A DNA stretch of 8,767 nt from Gammaproteobacteria bacterium (GTDB lineage: Bacteria > Pseudomonadota > Gammaproteobacteria > Pseudomonadales > Azotimanducaceae), in NCBI GenBank assembly GCA_003228415.1, contig QIDL01000483.1, positions 1-8,767 of the forward strand, given 5' to 3'. Positions 1-6,083 of the stretch are shown here, in pieces (within the stretch, counting starts at the first letter, position 1; each line of letters opens with the position of its first letter). Both the position numbers and the translations under genes were made by a program. The notes below the pieces were generated by a model, which was not told the origin of the DNA, made no database searches, and worked only from the letters and a program-made list of their open reading frames with translations.

Positions 1-174
1 GGTGACATACTGTCTGCCGAAACCAAGCCGTGCAAGACCTGGGAGAAGGTCAGCAAACGCGCAGGCAAGCTCATGTTTTCCGAGTCGGTTACCGAGTACC
101 GGGATCAGAACGGCGAACTGGTGATCACCGCCACCGGCGTCGGTGTTCGCACCGAACGTCCCGTGGACAGTTAA
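1..174 (+). CDS. MaoC-type dehydratase, FAS1-like N-terminal-domain protein (3' end only)
   Basis: Only the last 57 codons are present, read in frame 1 from the window edge to TAA at 172-174. The visible residues include RAGKLMFSESVTEYRDQNGE followed by a strand ending in VGVRTERPVDS. This resembles the end of the FAS1-like dehydratase / MaoC_dehydrat_N hot-dog domain, where a G+(L/M)xF motif precedes a 'TEYR(N/D)QxGELV' strand pair. Proteins of this kind lack the catalytic Asp/His and pair with a catalytic MaoC subunit to hydrate enoyl-CoA thioesters. The next gene, 12 bases downstream, is exactly such a MaoC subunit, and its Shine-Dalgarno sequence (AAGGAGGG) overlaps this stop codon, so the two are almost certainly cotranscribed. 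The family call rests on a short tail plus this pairing; the 5' part is outside the window. Confidence 0.72.
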   Translation, partial: GDILSAETKPCKTWEKVSKRAGKLMFSESVTEYRDQNGELVITATGVGVRTERPVDS

Positions 175-186
175 GGAGGGCATGAC

Positions 187-597
187 ATGGCATTACAAGC
201 AAGCGATCTGAACGTGGGTGATACCTACAGCGAGTGTCTGGTGGAGGATCTGAAGCGTACTCAGATCGTGCAGTATGCGGGTGCTTCCGGTGACTACAAT
301 CCGCTCCATACCGATGAGATATTTACCACCAAAGTGGCGGGTTATCCCTCGGTATTTGCCCATGGCATGCTGACCATGGGCATGACGGGCCGTATGTTGA
401 CCAACTATGTGGGTGACGGTCGGCTGACCAAGTATGGGGTGCGTTTTACCAATCAGGTCTGGCCGGGCGATACCTTGACCGGTACCGCTACGGTGGAATC
501 CCTTGAAAACGACAATCTGCGTCTGGCGGTGGAGACCAAGAACCAGGATGGCACCACGGTTCTTTCGGGTTATGCGGAGGCCCGCGTCAACACTTAG
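187..597 (+). CDS. MaoC-family (R)-hydratase / acyl dehydratase subunit
   Basis: This 136-residue single hot-dog protein is expected to add water to 2-enoyl-CoA. The hydratase-2 signature is at residues 30-43 (YAGASGDYNPLHTD), with the catalytic Asp36 and His41 and the conserved Asn38 all present. It is followed by the usual FAHGMLTMGMTGRML helix (residues 53-67) and a VRFTNQVWPGDTLTG segment. The start is supported by a strong AAGGAGGG at 173-180, 6 bases before the ATG. Its length fits the short MaoC subunits that partner a separate FAS1-like N-domain protein, which is the gene just upstream. Two-protein hydratases of this design are known in steroid side-chain and branched acyl-CoA degradation (for example the ChsH1/ChsH2 type), but the substrate cannot be read here. 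A convergent remnant begins 19 bases beyond the stop. Confidence 0.9.
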   Translation: MALQASDLNVGDTYSECLVEDLKRTQIVQYAGASGDYNPLHTDEIFTTKVAGYPSVFAHGMLTMGMTGRMLTNYVGDGRLTKYGVRFTNQVWPGDTLTGTATVESLENDNLRLAVETKNQDGTTVLSGYAEARVNT

Positions 598-616
598 TGT
601 CCGTGTATGAGGTACC

Positions 617-829
617 CTAGAGCCGGTAACGCTCCCGCATCCGCGAGCCCAGACGGCTCGCGGGTTTCATCACCAGTCGCTCGTTCAGGTAGTGGCTGGC
701 GAGTGACGGCTGGCCGCTTATAACCGCCGCATCCACCAGGGTCAGAGTGATCAGATCCCGTTGGGCATGACTGCCGCCGAATTGCGCGACACCGGCCTGC
801 CAGCGCTCGCGGTCATGGAGCCGGCACCA
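617..829 (-). pseudogene. C-terminal remnant of a tetratricopeptide-repeat (TTC38-like) protein
   Basis: On the minus strand an open stretch runs from just after a TGA at 851-853 to a TAG at 617-619. Its last ~70 codons read like a genuine protein C-terminus: DRERW, then a GGSHAQRDL motif, then LTLVDAAVISGQPSLASHYL, NERLVMKPAS and a terminal RMRERYRL. The GGSHAQRD(L/V) block followed by a helix pair ending in 'ER..LKP.S' is characteristic of the bacterial relatives of tetratricopeptide-repeat protein 38. No ATG, GTG or TTG lies upstream in this frame in a plausible position, and the frame overlaps the 3' end of the YCII gene by about 17 bases. I read it as the 3' end of a gene whose 5' part was lost, perhaps when the YCII gene was joined here. 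A frameshift-derived fusion or a sequencing error are weaker alternatives. The family assignment is from motif memory, not a search. Confidence 0.62.
641..663. terminator. Perfect 9-bp hairpin, possible bidirectional terminator
   Basis: CCGCGAGCC and GGCTCGCGG form a perfect 9-bp, very G+C-rich stem around a 5-base loop (CAGAC) at 650-654. On the plus strand it is followed only by GTTTC, a poor T-tract. It lies between the convergent MaoC gene and the YCII operon, where a terminator is expected, but inside the coding end of the TPR remnant, so the pairing could also be chance in G+C-rich coding DNA. Confidence 0.35.
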
Positions 830-1097
830 CCTGGCGAAACAGGCGGATGGTCACGTTGGCAAAGAGTCCGGCCAGGGTGTACGGGTCATTGGCATTCATG
901 TCTCTGACATCTTCGATCGAATTCGCTTCGATGATGAACAGCGATCCAACCATCCCTTCTCCATCATCGCTCAGCATGGGACCAGCCAGACGAATACCAT
1001 CGCTCCGGGTACCGATGTAGGCCAGATGGTTTTCCCGATTGGCCAGGCGTAACTCCAGACTGTCGGGCTTGTCTTCACATATCATTACGAACTGCAT
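813..1097 (-). CDS. YCII-family protein (YciI-like)
   Basis: This is a 94-residue protein with the ferredoxin-like alpha/beta YCII fold. Visible features are an N-terminal strand (MQFVMICEDKPD), the ENHLAYI helix with conserved His24, a GIRLAGPMLSDDG turn (residues 34-46), a strand rich in I/L (SLFIIEANSIED), and the signature DPYTLAGLF at 71-79 with conserved Asp71, ending in VTIRLFRQV. The His and Asp are the pair thought to act in this family. Most YCII proteins have no defined reaction; some are domains of chlorinated-aromatic enzymes or of sigma-factor systems. The ATG is preceded by GGAG (1104-1107) 6 bases upstream. It follows the esterase gene on the same strand after a 35-base gap, so it is probably the second gene of that operon. 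Its 3' end abuts the TPR remnant. Confidence 0.88.
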   Translation of the reverse strand: MQFVMICEDKPDSLELRLANRENHLAYIGTRSDGIRLAGPMLSDDGEGMVGSLFIIEANSIEDVRDMNANDPYTLAGLFANVTIRLFRQVVPAP

Positions 1098-1132
1098 GGT
1101 CTACTCCGTGAGTACTAAGAGGGTCCCTGGGA

Positions 1133-2068
1133 TCAACAAAGGGCGCTTTTGAGCGTCGCAGCCGCCCGGTCGAATGCTGCACGGCTGCATTCAAAGAGCT
1201 CGGCAGTCGCCAGAAAATCATGAATCAGCCCGTCGAAGCAGACGGCCTGTGCTGCTACCCCCGACCTGGCAAGGCGATCGGCATAGGCATGACCTTCATC
1301 TCTGAGCGGGTCGAATTCGGCGGTCAGGATCAGCGCTGGCGGCAGATCGGCGAGAGATTCGGCCAGTAGCGGACTCGCGCCTGGTTCGCTGCGGCGCGAA
1401 TGTTCCGGACAGTAGTGATCCCAGAACCAGACCATCAACTCGGTCTCCAACAGATACCCTTCGCGGTTGTCCGAATAAGAAGGTCGGCTCATGTCGTGGT
1501 CGACGACGGGATAGGCGAGCAACTGATAGGCAATCGAGGGGCCGTTCTCATCACGCGCCTTCAGGGTCACCGCCGCGGCGAGATTGCCACCGGCGCTCTC
1601 ACCCATGACCGCAAGCTTGTCGGATCCACCGAGCTCGGCGGCGTTGTCAGCGACCCAGCAGGTCGCCGCGTAGGCGTCTTCCAGCGCTGCCGGATAGACA
1701 TGTTCGGGTGCCAGACGATAGTCCACGGAGACCACGATGCAGTCGGCTGCGTTGCACATGCCACGACACACAGCGTCGGACGTATCCAGATCGCCAATGA
1801 CCCAGCCGCCACCATGGAAATTGACCAGGATGCCAGGCCCTCCCTGCCCGTCCCGTCTGGAAATGGGATTGAAAATGCGGATCGGTATGTCTCCTTCCGG
1901 ACCATGGATGCTGCGATTCTCGATGCTGCCGACTTCGATGGTGTTGTTCACAGGGCGCATCTCGCGGTAGATCTCCCGAGTTTCCGTGGGGCTCAGATCG
2001 GTCATTTTCGGCGCGGGTGTTTCGGCCAGCTGAGCCAGCATGGCCTGGTATTCCGGTGCGAGTGGCAT
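1133..2068 (-). CDS. Alpha/beta hydrolase, HSL-type (family IV) esterase/lipase
   Basis: This 311-residue cytoplasmic carboxylesterase of the hormone-sensitive-lipase family hydrolyses short acyl or aryl esters. The oxyanion-hole motif HGGGW is at 85-89 and the nucleophile elbow GESAGG at 156-161 (Ser158; Glu replaces the commoner Asp of GDSAGG). The other triad residues are Asp253 in EFDPLRDEG and His283 in GLIHDF. VDYRLAPEHVYPAALED (115-131) is the other strongly conserved family block. The N-terminal ~40 residues form the usual cap region. There is no signal peptide, and the length is typical. AGGAG at 2080-2084 supports the ATG at 2068. It is divergent from the ClpP gene and is followed by the YCII gene. 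The true substrate cannot be deduced. Confidence 0.93.
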   Translation of the reverse strand: MPLAPEYQAMLAQLAETPAPKMTDLSPTETREIYREMRPVNNTIEVGSIENRSIHGPEGDIPIRIFNPISRRDGQGGPGILVNFHGGGWVIGDLDTSDAVCRGMCNAADCIVVSVDYRLAPEHVYPAALEDAYAATCWVADNAAELGGSDKLAVMGESAGGNLAAAVTLKARDENGPSIAYQLLAYPVVDHDMSRPSYSDNREGYLLETELMVWFWDHYCPEHSRRSEPGASPLLAESLADLPPALILTAEFDPLRDEGHAYADRLARSGVAAQAVCFDGLIHDFLATAELFECSRAAFDRAAATLKSALC

Positions 2069-2205
2069 TTGTCTCTCTTCTCCTGATCTCTGTGCAGGCG
2101 TTGTAGAATGTCTCTAGAGTAATCAAATCCCGGCGATGAAACGAGAACCCCGCGAGCCTGATATGGATGGGCTGGGGTTGCACCGCCGATACAAGCGGAG
2201 AAGTT
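2069..2205. promoter_or_regulatory. Divergent intergenic region between esterase and clpP
   Basis: These 137 bases separate the start codons of two divergent genes, so both promoters are expected here. An 8-base palindrome CTCTAGAG lies near the middle (about 2112-2119) within a locally A+T-richer patch (TTGTAG...TAATCAAAT). I could not find a convincing -35/-10 pair with normal spacing for either direction. The ATG at 2167 is in frame with clpP but has no ribosome-binding site, so I treat 2167-2205 as leader. Confidence 0.4.
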
Positions 2206-2799
2206 ATGAACAGACTGTTGGATGGGGACGAAGAGGTTGTGGACGCAGCAAAGCAGTTCCATTTTCTGGAGCAGACCTTGCTGAAAAGTCGAACGATGAC
2301 GCTTTTTGGAGAGATCAACGAGGACGTTGCCCGACGTACGGCAGAAAAACTCCTGGCGCTGTCTTTCGAGTCCGATGAACCCATCACCATCTACATCGGC
2401 TCGCCCGGTGGGCATGTGGAGTCCGGCGATACGATCTACGACATGATTCAGTGCATCAAACCGGTGGTCCGCATGGTCGGTACCGGCTGGGTTGGCAGCA
2501 TCGCCACACACATCTACCTCGCTCCGGAGAAGGAACATCGTTTCTGCCTGCCAAATACCCGCTTTCTCATTCACCAGCCTGCCGGTGGCTTCGGAGGTAC
2601 GGCTTCCGACGTTGAGATTCACGCACGGGAGATTCTCAAGACCAGGGAGCGGATCAACGCCATCATTGCCGAGCGTACCGGTCAACCGTTGGAGCGTGTG
2701 CTGAAGGATACCGACCGCGATTACTGGATGAGCCCTGAAGAATCTGTGGAGTACGGTATCGTCGGGCGTATCCTCACTGACCTCAGCGAAATCGGCTGA
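2206..2799 (+). CDS. clpP: ClpP-family serine peptidase, divergent paralogue
   Basis: Starting at ATG 2206 (GCGGAGAAG just upstream; the earlier in-frame ATG at 2167 has no Shine-Dalgarno) the protein has 197 residues. It has the crotonase-like ClpP fold: IYIGSPGG (63-69, oxyanion strand), nucleophile Ser98 in GWVGSIA, His123 in LIHQPAGG and Asp172 in DTDRDYWMSPEE. The Ser-His and His-Asp spacings (25 and 49) equal those of E. coli ClpP, so the triad appears intact. Two points differ from housekeeping ClpP. The N-terminal 'IEQTSRGERSYDIYSRLL' type segment that forms the axial loop is absent, replaced by an acidic LLDGDEE stretch. The usual ASMGA nucleophile context is GSIAT. Second ClpP isoforms lacking axial loops are known, for example in Pseudomonas aeruginosa, where ClpP2 works with ClpP1. 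No clpX or clpA is adjacent, so it probably joins a ring with a ClpP encoded elsewhere. Confidence 0.9.
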   Translation: MNRLLDGDEEVVDAAKQFHFLEQTLLKSRTMTLFGEINEDVARRTAEKLLALSFESDEPITIYIGSPGGHVESGDTIYDMIQCIKPVVRMVGTGWVGSIATHIYLAPEKEHRFCLPNTRFLIHQPAGGFGGTASDVEIHAREILKTRERINAIIAERTGQPLERVLKDTDRDYWMSPEESVEYGIVGRILTDLSEIG

Positions 2800-2862
2800 T
2801 TTTCCTGCCTGACTGACTGAAAGAACCGATTGGCAGGTCTGATTATCTTCTCGTTACGCTGA

Positions 2863-3522
2863 ATGCAGACATCGGCGCTCAAGGTGGCTGGTCGACTGAG
2901 TGCGGAATTGATGCGTCCGGAAGGCGCCGAACGGATGCTGGTCCTGGCCCACGGAGCCGGTGCAGACTTTCGTCATGCGAACATGACGGGTATCGCCGAG
3001 GCGCTGGCGCGTCAGAGAGTCGCGACGCTGCGATTCAATTTTCCGTTCACGGAGCAGGGTCGTCGTCGCGTGGACGGGCAGACGGTCTCGGTGAAAACCC
3101 TGGTGGATGCGGTCACCACCGCCCGGGAAGCCGCACCGGATCTCGAACTCTTCATCGGTGGGCACAGTTACGGCGGGCGCATGGCTTCCCACGCCGTGCT
3201 GGCTCAGGAGATGCCGGTATCCGGCCTGGTGTTCTGCTCTTTCCCGCTCCACCCGCCTAAGAAACCGGGTATCGAGCGGGCCGAGCATCTCGATCGGATC
3301 CCATTGCCCATGCTGTTTTTGAGTGGCACTCGTGACGGTCTGGCGGAGCCTGACCTGCTCTCGGAGGTGGTAGAGCGCCTGGGTGCTCGCGCTACCCTGC
3401 ACTGGCTCGACACAGCCGACCACAGTTACAAGGTGCTGAAGCGTAAGCGGCTCATCGAGGTGGATGTCTTTGACGAATTGGCGGGAGTTGCCGCCCGCTT
3501 CATGAATCAACTTGATGTATGA
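2863..3522 (+). CDS. KANL3/Tex30-like alpha/beta hydrolase
   Basis: This 219-residue protein belongs to the small bacterial branch of the KANL3/Tex30 alpha/beta hydrolase group. Motifs are LAHGAGADFRH (28-38, oxyanion region), GHSYGGRM (100-107) with nucleophile Ser102, LSGTRDGLAEP (153-163) with Asp158, and ADHSYK (185-190) with His187. The set gives a complete Ser-Asp-His triad. The reaction is unknown for this group. The start is fixed because an in-frame TGA (2860-2862) immediately precedes the ATG. No Shine-Dalgarno is visible, so initiation may be weak, leaderless, or dependent on the preceding gene. It lies 63 bases after clpP on the same strand and could be cotranscribed. The 2800-2862 gap shows only a weak CCTGCC/GGCAGG pairing with a long loop and no clear terminator. 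The stop codon is 9 bases from the convergent crotonase stop. Confidence 0.86.
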   Translation: MQTSALKVAGRLSAELMRPEGAERMLVLAHGAGADFRHANMTGIAEALARQRVATLRFNFPFTEQGRRRVDGQTVSVKTLVDAVTTAREAAPDLELFIGGHSYGGRMASHAVLAQEMPVSGLVFCSFPLHPPKKPGIERAEHLDRIPLPMLFLSGTRDGLAEPDLLSEVVERLGARATLHWLDTADHSYKVLKRKRLIEVDVFDELAGVAARFMNQLDV

Positions 3523-3531
3523 GACAGAGAA

Positions 3532-4278
3532 TCAGTCTGTTTTGCCAAATCCGCCGAGACGTTCCGCCGTATCCGGCCCGGCACCGGGACTGGTTTCGCG
3601 CTCGAATCGAATGCCTTCGCTCAGGTGTCGATCCAGACCGCCGTTGATGAGAGTTTTGTCCATTCTGAGTGTGAACCAGGAATTCTCGAGAAATCGGCGT
3701 GCCATATCCGTTGCCGCCTGCGGGAGCGAGTCGTCGGCCACGCAGTCGTTGGCGAGCCCGATTTCAACGGCCTCCGCACCGCTGACCACTCGACCACTGA
3801 ACATGAGTTCCCTGGCCTTGACGAGGCCGATGCGGCGCGGCAGCCGCTGGCTCATCCCCCAGGTCGGAGACATGCCCCATTTACCGTGAGTGTCGGCGAT
3901 TCGAGCGCTGTCGGCGGTAATCATCAGGTCACAGGCCAGAGCCAGTTCCAGCGCTCCTGTATAGCAATGGCCTTGAACCGCAGCGATCACCGGCTGTGGC
4001 AGCGACTCGATCGCCTCCAGGGTCTCCGCTTGAAAGGTGGCGGATGGTGCCCGCTCCCCGGACTGAATCGCTTTGAGGTCGTTGCCGGCGGAAAAAGAGC
4101 GGCCCTTACCCTGGAGAATGACACAGCCGATCTGCTCGGTTTGCTTCGCCAGCGCATCGATGTGATTGCGTAGTTCGACGAATAGCGCAGGAGAGAGGGC
4201 ATTCAGCACCTCCGGCCGATTGAGACTGAGAATACTCAACCCGTCTACATCTTCACGGGTCACCAATGGTTCGGACAT
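3532..4278 (-). CDS. Enoyl-CoA hydratase/isomerase (crotonase) family protein with altered catalytic residue
   Basis: From ATG 4278 the protein has 248 residues, normal for crotonases. The start is chosen for AAGGAG at 4285-4290, 6 bases upstream; the open frame reaches 59 codons further, but that segment overlaps the divergent oxidoreductase gene and looks non-coding. Family blocks are LSLNRPEVLNALS (17-29), GRSFSAGNDL (59-68) and GHCYTGALELALACDL (103-118), which gives the CoA-binding oxyanion hole and Glu111 at the position of rat crotonase Glu144. At the position of the second catalytic Glu (Glu164 in rat) the sequence reads IADTHGKWGMSP, so His131 stands there instead. Related 'ADTHxxxG' crotonases exist; they may not be simple syn-hydratases. 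The substrate is a CoA thioester by family, otherwise unknown. It is divergent from the FAD oxidoreductase over 51 bases. Confidence 0.88.
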   Translation of the reverse strand: MSEPLVTREDVDGLSILSLNRPEVLNALSPALFVELRNHIDALAKQTEQIGCVILQGKGRSFSAGNDLKAIQSGERAPSATFQAETLEAIESLPQPVIAAVQGHCYTGALELALACDLMITADSARIADTHGKWGMSPTWGMSQRLPRRIGLVKARELMFSGRVVSGAEAVEIGLANDCVADDSLPQAATDMARRFLENSWFTLRMDKTLINGGLDRHLSEGIRFERETSPGAGPDTAERLGGFGKTD

Positions 4279-4329
4279 CGCACGCTCCTTTTTTTGGATC
4301 ATAATGCATTGGTTTAAGATGCGTACAGA
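4279..4329. promoter_or_regulatory. Short divergent promoter region between crotonase and FAD oxidoreductase genes
   Basis: These 51 bases, notably A+T-richer than the flanks, separate two divergent start codons. For the minus-strand gene a TATGAT hexamer (plus 4298-4303) could be a -10, but no good -35 sits 17 bases above it. For the plus-strand gene TAAGAT (4315-4320) preceded by TTGGAT at a 15-base spacing is a weak candidate. The spacing means both promoters must overlap, so the two genes may be regulated together. Confidence 0.35.
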
Positions 4330-5424
4330 ATGGCAGTAACAAAACCGAAGATGGCGGTGATTGGCGGTGGGATGGCGGGTGTTTCCGTAGCTGCCAGAGC
4401 TTCGGAGCATTTTCAGGTAACGGTTCTCGAAGCCGAATCGCAGCCCGGCTATCACAGCTCCGGGCGCTCCGCGGCGGTCGCCATCGAATGCTATGAAAAT
4501 GAAGTGGTCAGATCGCTGACGCTACCTGGCATTCCTTATCATCGTGCCCACGGTGCCAGGACCATCGGCTGCGTCTCCCTCGCGGATTCGGACCACCTGG
4601 ACATGCTTGATCGATTCGAGGCCGAGTGGTCCCCCGTATCATCGTCGCTGGAGGAGATGCCTGTCGCCGAGATGCTCGCACGCGTGCCGATTCTCAAGTC
4701 GGAAGCGGTGGCTCGAGTGCTGATCGAGCGCGATGCACTGTCACTGGATGCCCACGCATTGCTGGAGAGCTTCCGCAAGGCGTTGATCGAAACAGGTGGT
4801 CGGATCATCGGCAATGCCCGGGTGGCTGCCATAGAACGAAGCAATGGGGCCTGGGAGCTAACCTGGGCCGATGGCTCGCTGAGCGCGGACGTCATCGTCA
4901 ATGCGGCAGGGGCCTGGGGGGATGCTGTCGCGGAGCTTGCCGGGGTGCCGCCGCTGGGGCTGACACCGCTCAGGCGCTCGGCCTTGCTGGTTGATGTGGG
5001 CCACGATGTCTCGAGTTGGCCGCTGATTCATCGTATTCAAGGCGATCTCTACTTCAAACCTGAAGCCGGGCTGCTGATGGTCTCTCCGGCAGATGTGACC
5101 GCCTGCAGTCCCTGTGATGCGCAACCGGAAGAGCTGGATATTGCCATTGCGGTGGATCGATTCCAGTCCATGACCAACGTCACCGTATCGCGATTGACGC
5201 GAACCTGGGCCGGGTTGAGGACGTTTCTGGCGGACGAGATTCCGGGAGTTGGGTTCGACCCTCAGATCGACGGGTTTTTCTGGCTGGTCGGGCAGGGTGG
5301 TTTCGGTATCCAGACCGCGCCGTACCTGAGCCAGGTAGCAGCGCTGCTGCTGACCGGCGCCGATCACGAGTTGGCCGGCTCGATGAATCCGGGACGGTTC
5401 AGGCCAGGCGCTGCGGCCGACTGA
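4330..5424 (+). CDS. FAD-dependent oxidoreductase, DAO / glycine oxidase-like
   Basis: This 364-residue flavoenzyme of the D-amino-acid oxidase / sarcosine-oxidase superfamily (PF01266) oxidises C-N bonds of amino acids or N-methyl amines, or acts as a dehydrogenase. The Rossmann dinucleotide motif VIGGGMAGV is at 10-18, with Glu34 ending the second strand (VLEAE) to bind ribose. HSSGRSAA (42-49) contacts FAD, NAAGAWGD (191-198) is the second FAD-binding loop, and GQGGFGIQTAP (321-331) is the C-terminal flavin-binding loop, followed by a helix and LLLTG. All expected cofactor contacts are present, and there is no signal peptide. The ATG lacks a clear Shine-Dalgarno. It is convergent with the micro-ORF at 5434-5520 and divergent from the crotonase. 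Specific substrate not inferable. Confidence 0.9.
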   Translation: MAVTKPKMAVIGGGMAGVSVAARASEHFQVTVLEAESQPGYHSSGRSAAVAIECYENEVVRSLTLPGIPYHRAHGARTIGCVSLADSDHLDMLDRFEAEWSPVSSSLEEMPVAEMLARVPILKSEAVARVLIERDALSLDAHALLESFRKALIETGGRIIGNARVAAIERSNGAWELTWADGSLSADVIVNAAGAWGDAVAELAGVPPLGLTPLRRSALLVDVGHDVSSWPLIHRIQGDLYFKPEAGLLMVSPADVTACSPCDAQPEELDIAIAVDRFQSMTNVTVSRLTRTWAGLRTFLADEIPGVGFDPQIDGFFWLVGQGGFGIQTAPYLSQVAALLLTGADHELAGSMNPGRFRPGAAAD

Positions 5425-5433
5425 AAGACGGGA

Positions 5434-5520
5434 TCACAAGCCCAGCACCAGCTTGGCGATGATGTTCTTCTGCACTTGCTCTCGGAACGACAGATGTTCT
5501 TTGCTGAAACCGATGTTCAT
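5434..5520 (-). pseudogene. Micro-ORF: internally deleted acyl-CoA dehydrogenase remnant
   Basis: A 28-codon frame runs from ATG 5520 to TGA 5434. Its first half (MNIGFSKEHLSFREQ) reads like the extreme N-terminus of acyl-CoA dehydrogenases, which typically begin 'M.F.FSEE...FR..VR'. Its second half (VQKNIIAKLVLGL) reads like their extreme C-terminus, which typically ends '(GTSE)(I/V)Q+NIIA+.(V/L)LGLP'. The ~350 residues between would have been removed in frame. The ATG overlaps the ChaC stop codon as ATGA (5517-5520), with AAGGAT (5529-5534) as a ribosome-binding site, so the original gene would have been the translationally coupled third gene of this operon. The peptide cannot be an enzyme. 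It may still be translated, but I infer decay rather than function. Both half-matches are from memory of the family and are short. Confidence 0.6.
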
Positions 5521-6083
5521 GACTCAAAATCCTTAACGGCCGCCTCGAGTTCGAAGACATGTGAATCTTCGGCGTCGAGCCGCCTCAGCGCGTCGGCCAA
5601 CGCCAGCAGATAGTCGATGTTGCGGCCGCTGGGTCCCGCGGAGACGCGAATCTGGCGCACCATTTCCGCCAGCGGTGCGGGCCCCAGGAAGGCGTGGTTG
5701 TTTTGTGAGGCGATGTATACGAGACCCATGGTACTCGTGTCATCTTCGAGGAAATGCAGGGCCACAGAGTGACGCTCATAACCGTTTTTCTCGCGATGAT
5801 CCAACTGAGAAAAGGTCGACTCGGCCACCGATTGATCGACCAGATAGGCCATTCCGTGGCAGTACTCGCCAGGATCGGGGACTAAGGTCACAACTCGACC
5901 GGGGCTGTCGGGCACGCCACGATGATCGTGGGAGCCTTGCCAGAAACGTCTGGTCCAGCCGTGAATCTTTGCTGGGCGGCGCTCGATGTAGTCTATATCC
6001 GGGCGCCAGATCAGCGAACCATAGCCGAACAGCCACAGGTTCAACGCGATGAGACCGTTATCAGGAGAGGCCTTTTGAGACAT
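5517..6083 (-). CDS. chaC: ChaC-like gamma-glutamylcyclotransferase
   Basis: This 188-residue protein of the ChaC/GCG family splits gamma-glutamyl peptides, above all glutathione, into 5-oxoproline and the remaining amino acid or dipeptide in the cytosol. The substrate-binding signature FGYGSLIW is at 19-26. RRFWQGSHDHRGVPDSPGRV (45-64) is the conserved following block, and the catalytic Glu is Glu98 in LDHREKNGYER (94-104). The C-terminal GPSGRNIDYLLAL (150-162) is also family-typical. The ATG at 6083 lies inside the amidohydrolase gene (23-base overlap) with only a weak ribosome-binding site. A TTG at residue 14 (just before LWLFGYGS) is a possible alternative start that would leave no N-terminal extension. 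Its stop codon overlaps the micro-ORF start (ATGA). Coupling to a peptidase suggests a joint role in glutathione or gamma-glutamyl-compound turnover. Confidence 0.88.
   Translation of the reverse strand: MSQKASPDNGLIALNLWLFGYGSLIWRPDIDYIERRPAKIHGWTRRFWQGSHDHRGVPDSPGRVVTLVPDPGEYCHGMAYLVDQSVAESTFSQLDHREKNGYERHSVALHFLEDDTSTMGLVYIASQNNHAFLGPAPLAEMVRQIRVSAGPSGRNIDYLLALADALRRLDAEDSHVFELEAAVKDFES

Noticed and set aside
1400..2086. Long plus-strand open frame of 228 codons
   Set aside because: It is antisense to the esterase, shows no family motif, and has arginine/histidine-rich low-coherence translation typical of a shadow in G+C-rich DNA.
2167..2205. Earlier in-frame ATG for the ClpP paralogue
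   Set aside because: There is no Shine-Dalgarno before it, the 13 extra residues match nothing in ClpP, and from 2206 the triad numbering nearly coincides with mature E. coli ClpP.
2800..2862. CCTGCC/GGCAGG pairing after clpP as a terminator
   Set aside because: The loop is about 22 bases, the stem only 6 bp, and no T-run follows.
4279..4455. 59-codon N-terminal extension of the crotonase frame
   Set aside because: It crosses the divergent oxidoreductase start and has no ribosome-binding site, while ATG 4278 has a good AAGGAG at 6 bases.
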